Assembly (NCBI GenBank): GCA_965275915.1
Contig: CBDHYI010000007.1
Span: 992,001 to 1,056,000, forward strand
Origin: JBDWFY01 sp965275915
GTDB lineage: Bacteria > Pseudomonadota > Alphaproteobacteria > Rhizobiales > Stappiaceae
DNA: 64,000 bases
Direction of reading: 5' to 3'
Shown: positions 63,605 through 64,000 of the stretch, one piece after another
Layout of the letters: each line of letters opens with the position of its first letter
Position numbering within the stretch: position 1 is the first letter of the stretch
Notes under the pieces: generated by a model
What the model was told of the DNA's origin: nothing
Databases searched by the model: none
What the model saw: only the letters and a program-made list of their open reading frames with translations
Position numbers and translations under genes: made by a program

Positions 63605-63869
63605 GCTCAGGACCCATTAATTTCATCCATTCTGCGAGAGCAGATTTTGTTTTTGACAAGGCGGAAAGGCGCAGGAAACCGTCCGGTTTTCAAGTCTTTG
63701 TGGGCGCAGTCAGGAACAAAATATGCCTCGCCCTTCGGGTTTTGAAAGAAGTGTCCGCCTGAAGAAAACCAGAGCTCGCAAAGGTATCCAACCTTTGCTT
63801 CTCCCTGGTTCTCTCCATTCGAATACTTCTTTCAAAACAGAATTGCATGAAATTAATGGGTCCTGAGCC
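63604..63869 (-). mobile_element. 266-bp MITE-like element, copy C
   Basis: Its terminal inverted repeats are perfect: including one flanking base each side, 63603-63626 and 63847-63870 are exact 24-nt reverse complements starting AGGCTCAGGACCCATTAATT. TA duplication flanks the element (63602-63603 and 63870-63871). It is the inverse orientation of copy A with the same length. No frame is shared between the copies, so it is non-coding. Removing the element and one TA restores a TAG stop for the regulator, consistent with a clean insertion at its 3' end. Confidence 0.88.
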
Positions 63870-63905
63870 TAGAGCGAATTGGGATCGTATGTAAAGAAAG
63901 TGCCG

Positions 63906-64000
63906 ATGCCGTCCTTATCAAAACAGACAACCTCGCCGGTTGCGCTTGTCAGCGCGGACGTCAAGGAAATGGATGTCTATCATTGGCATGCCGCGCCCGC
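63906..64000 (+). CDS. Peptidase C26 / gamma-glutamyl-GABA hydrolase (PuuD-like), 5' fragment
   Basis: An open frame from the ATG at 63906 to the window edge (31 full codons) reads a short leader then SPVALVSADVKEMDVYHWHA. This resembles the N-terminus of class I glutamine-amidotransferase-like gamma-glutamyl-GABA hydrolases, which begin with a beta strand followed by a Trp-His-Ala-Ala-Pro region. The catalytic Cys/His/Glu would lie outside the window. Only the first residues are visible, so confidence is moderate. An in-frame GTG at 63900 is an alternative start. Confidence 0.55.
   Translation, partial: MPSLSKQTTSPVALVSADVKEMDVYHWHAAP

Noticed and set aside
1..64000. CRISPR arrays, tRNA/rRNA genes, prophage or toxin-antitoxin modules
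   Set aside because: Read for and not seen: no regularly spaced repeats, no cloverleaf-like or rRNA sequence and no phage or toxin-antitoxin genes recognised.

Overview
The window reads as chromosomal DNA of an alphaproteobacterium, most likely of the Hyphomicrobiales (rhizobial or marine Stappia/Hoeflea-like). The basis is an AapQMP-type general amino-acid transporter, a TakP-like TRAP system, a YheO/DauR-type regulator, a MoxR-DUF58-DUF4129-DUF4350-SpoIIM-RDD operon, dense tightly overlapping operons and moderately high GC. No rRNA, tRNA, CRISPR array, phage or complete insertion sequence was seen. The lineage call is inference; no marker gene was searched.

Left part (1-28 kb) is dominated by uptake and breakdown of nitrogen compounds. 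1-2970 is the end of an aap operon, followed by a lone class V PLP enzyme. 4624-15479 is a mixed cluster: two ureohydrolases of the agmatinase/guanidinobutyrase family, a LysR regulator, an APH-fold kinase overlapping a class III PLP enzyme (a pairing that recalls hydroxylysine kinase plus phosphohydroxylysine phospholyase), a TauA/SsuA-type ABC transporter, two SDR dehydrogenases and a PuuE-like deacetylase. 15588-22524 is an eight-gene minus-strand operon: ornithine-cyclodeaminase-fold enzyme, polar amino-acid ABC transporter, class I aminotransferase, DoeB/EutE-like zinc deacylase and YheO/DauR-like regulator. It diverges from a threonine-dehydratase-fold enzyme (22667-23647), with a palindromic operator candidate between. 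The enzyme set resembles parts of hydroxyectoine and beta-hydroxyaspartate metabolism but lacks the defining ectoine hydrolase. 24089-27129 is a tripartite tricarboxylate transporter whose TctA and TctB parts are fused.

Middle part (28-45 kb): after a DUF805 gene comes a six-gene overlapping MoxR-type operon (28734-34985). Then come a DUF459/SGNH protein that has lost its catalytic residues, an MltB-type lytic transglycosylase, an outer-membrane beta-barrel protein, a KpsF-type sugar-phosphate isomerase, an orphan MotA/MotB pair, an SPFH/NfeD pair and ferrochelatase.

Right part (45-64 kb): a branched-chain-type ABC transporter is embedded between two acyl-CoA ligase genes (45217-53721, minus). 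A hybrid histidine kinase and an OmpR-type regulator follow, then a DctPQM TRAP transporter facing a Cache-domain histidine kinase and NarL-type regulator that probably control it. A PuuD-like peptidase C26 gene begins at the right edge.

Three themes run across the window. First, a 266-bp MITE-like element with perfect or near-perfect terminal inverted repeats and TA target duplications occurs twice (27469-27734 and 63604-63869); a 44-nt palindrome made only of its ends lies at 60100-60143. Second, each of the five complete substrate-binding-protein genes is followed by an inverted repeat before the next transporter gene, as expected for differential mRNA stability. Third, a conserved-looking secreted SGNH protein appears to be a pseudoenzyme.
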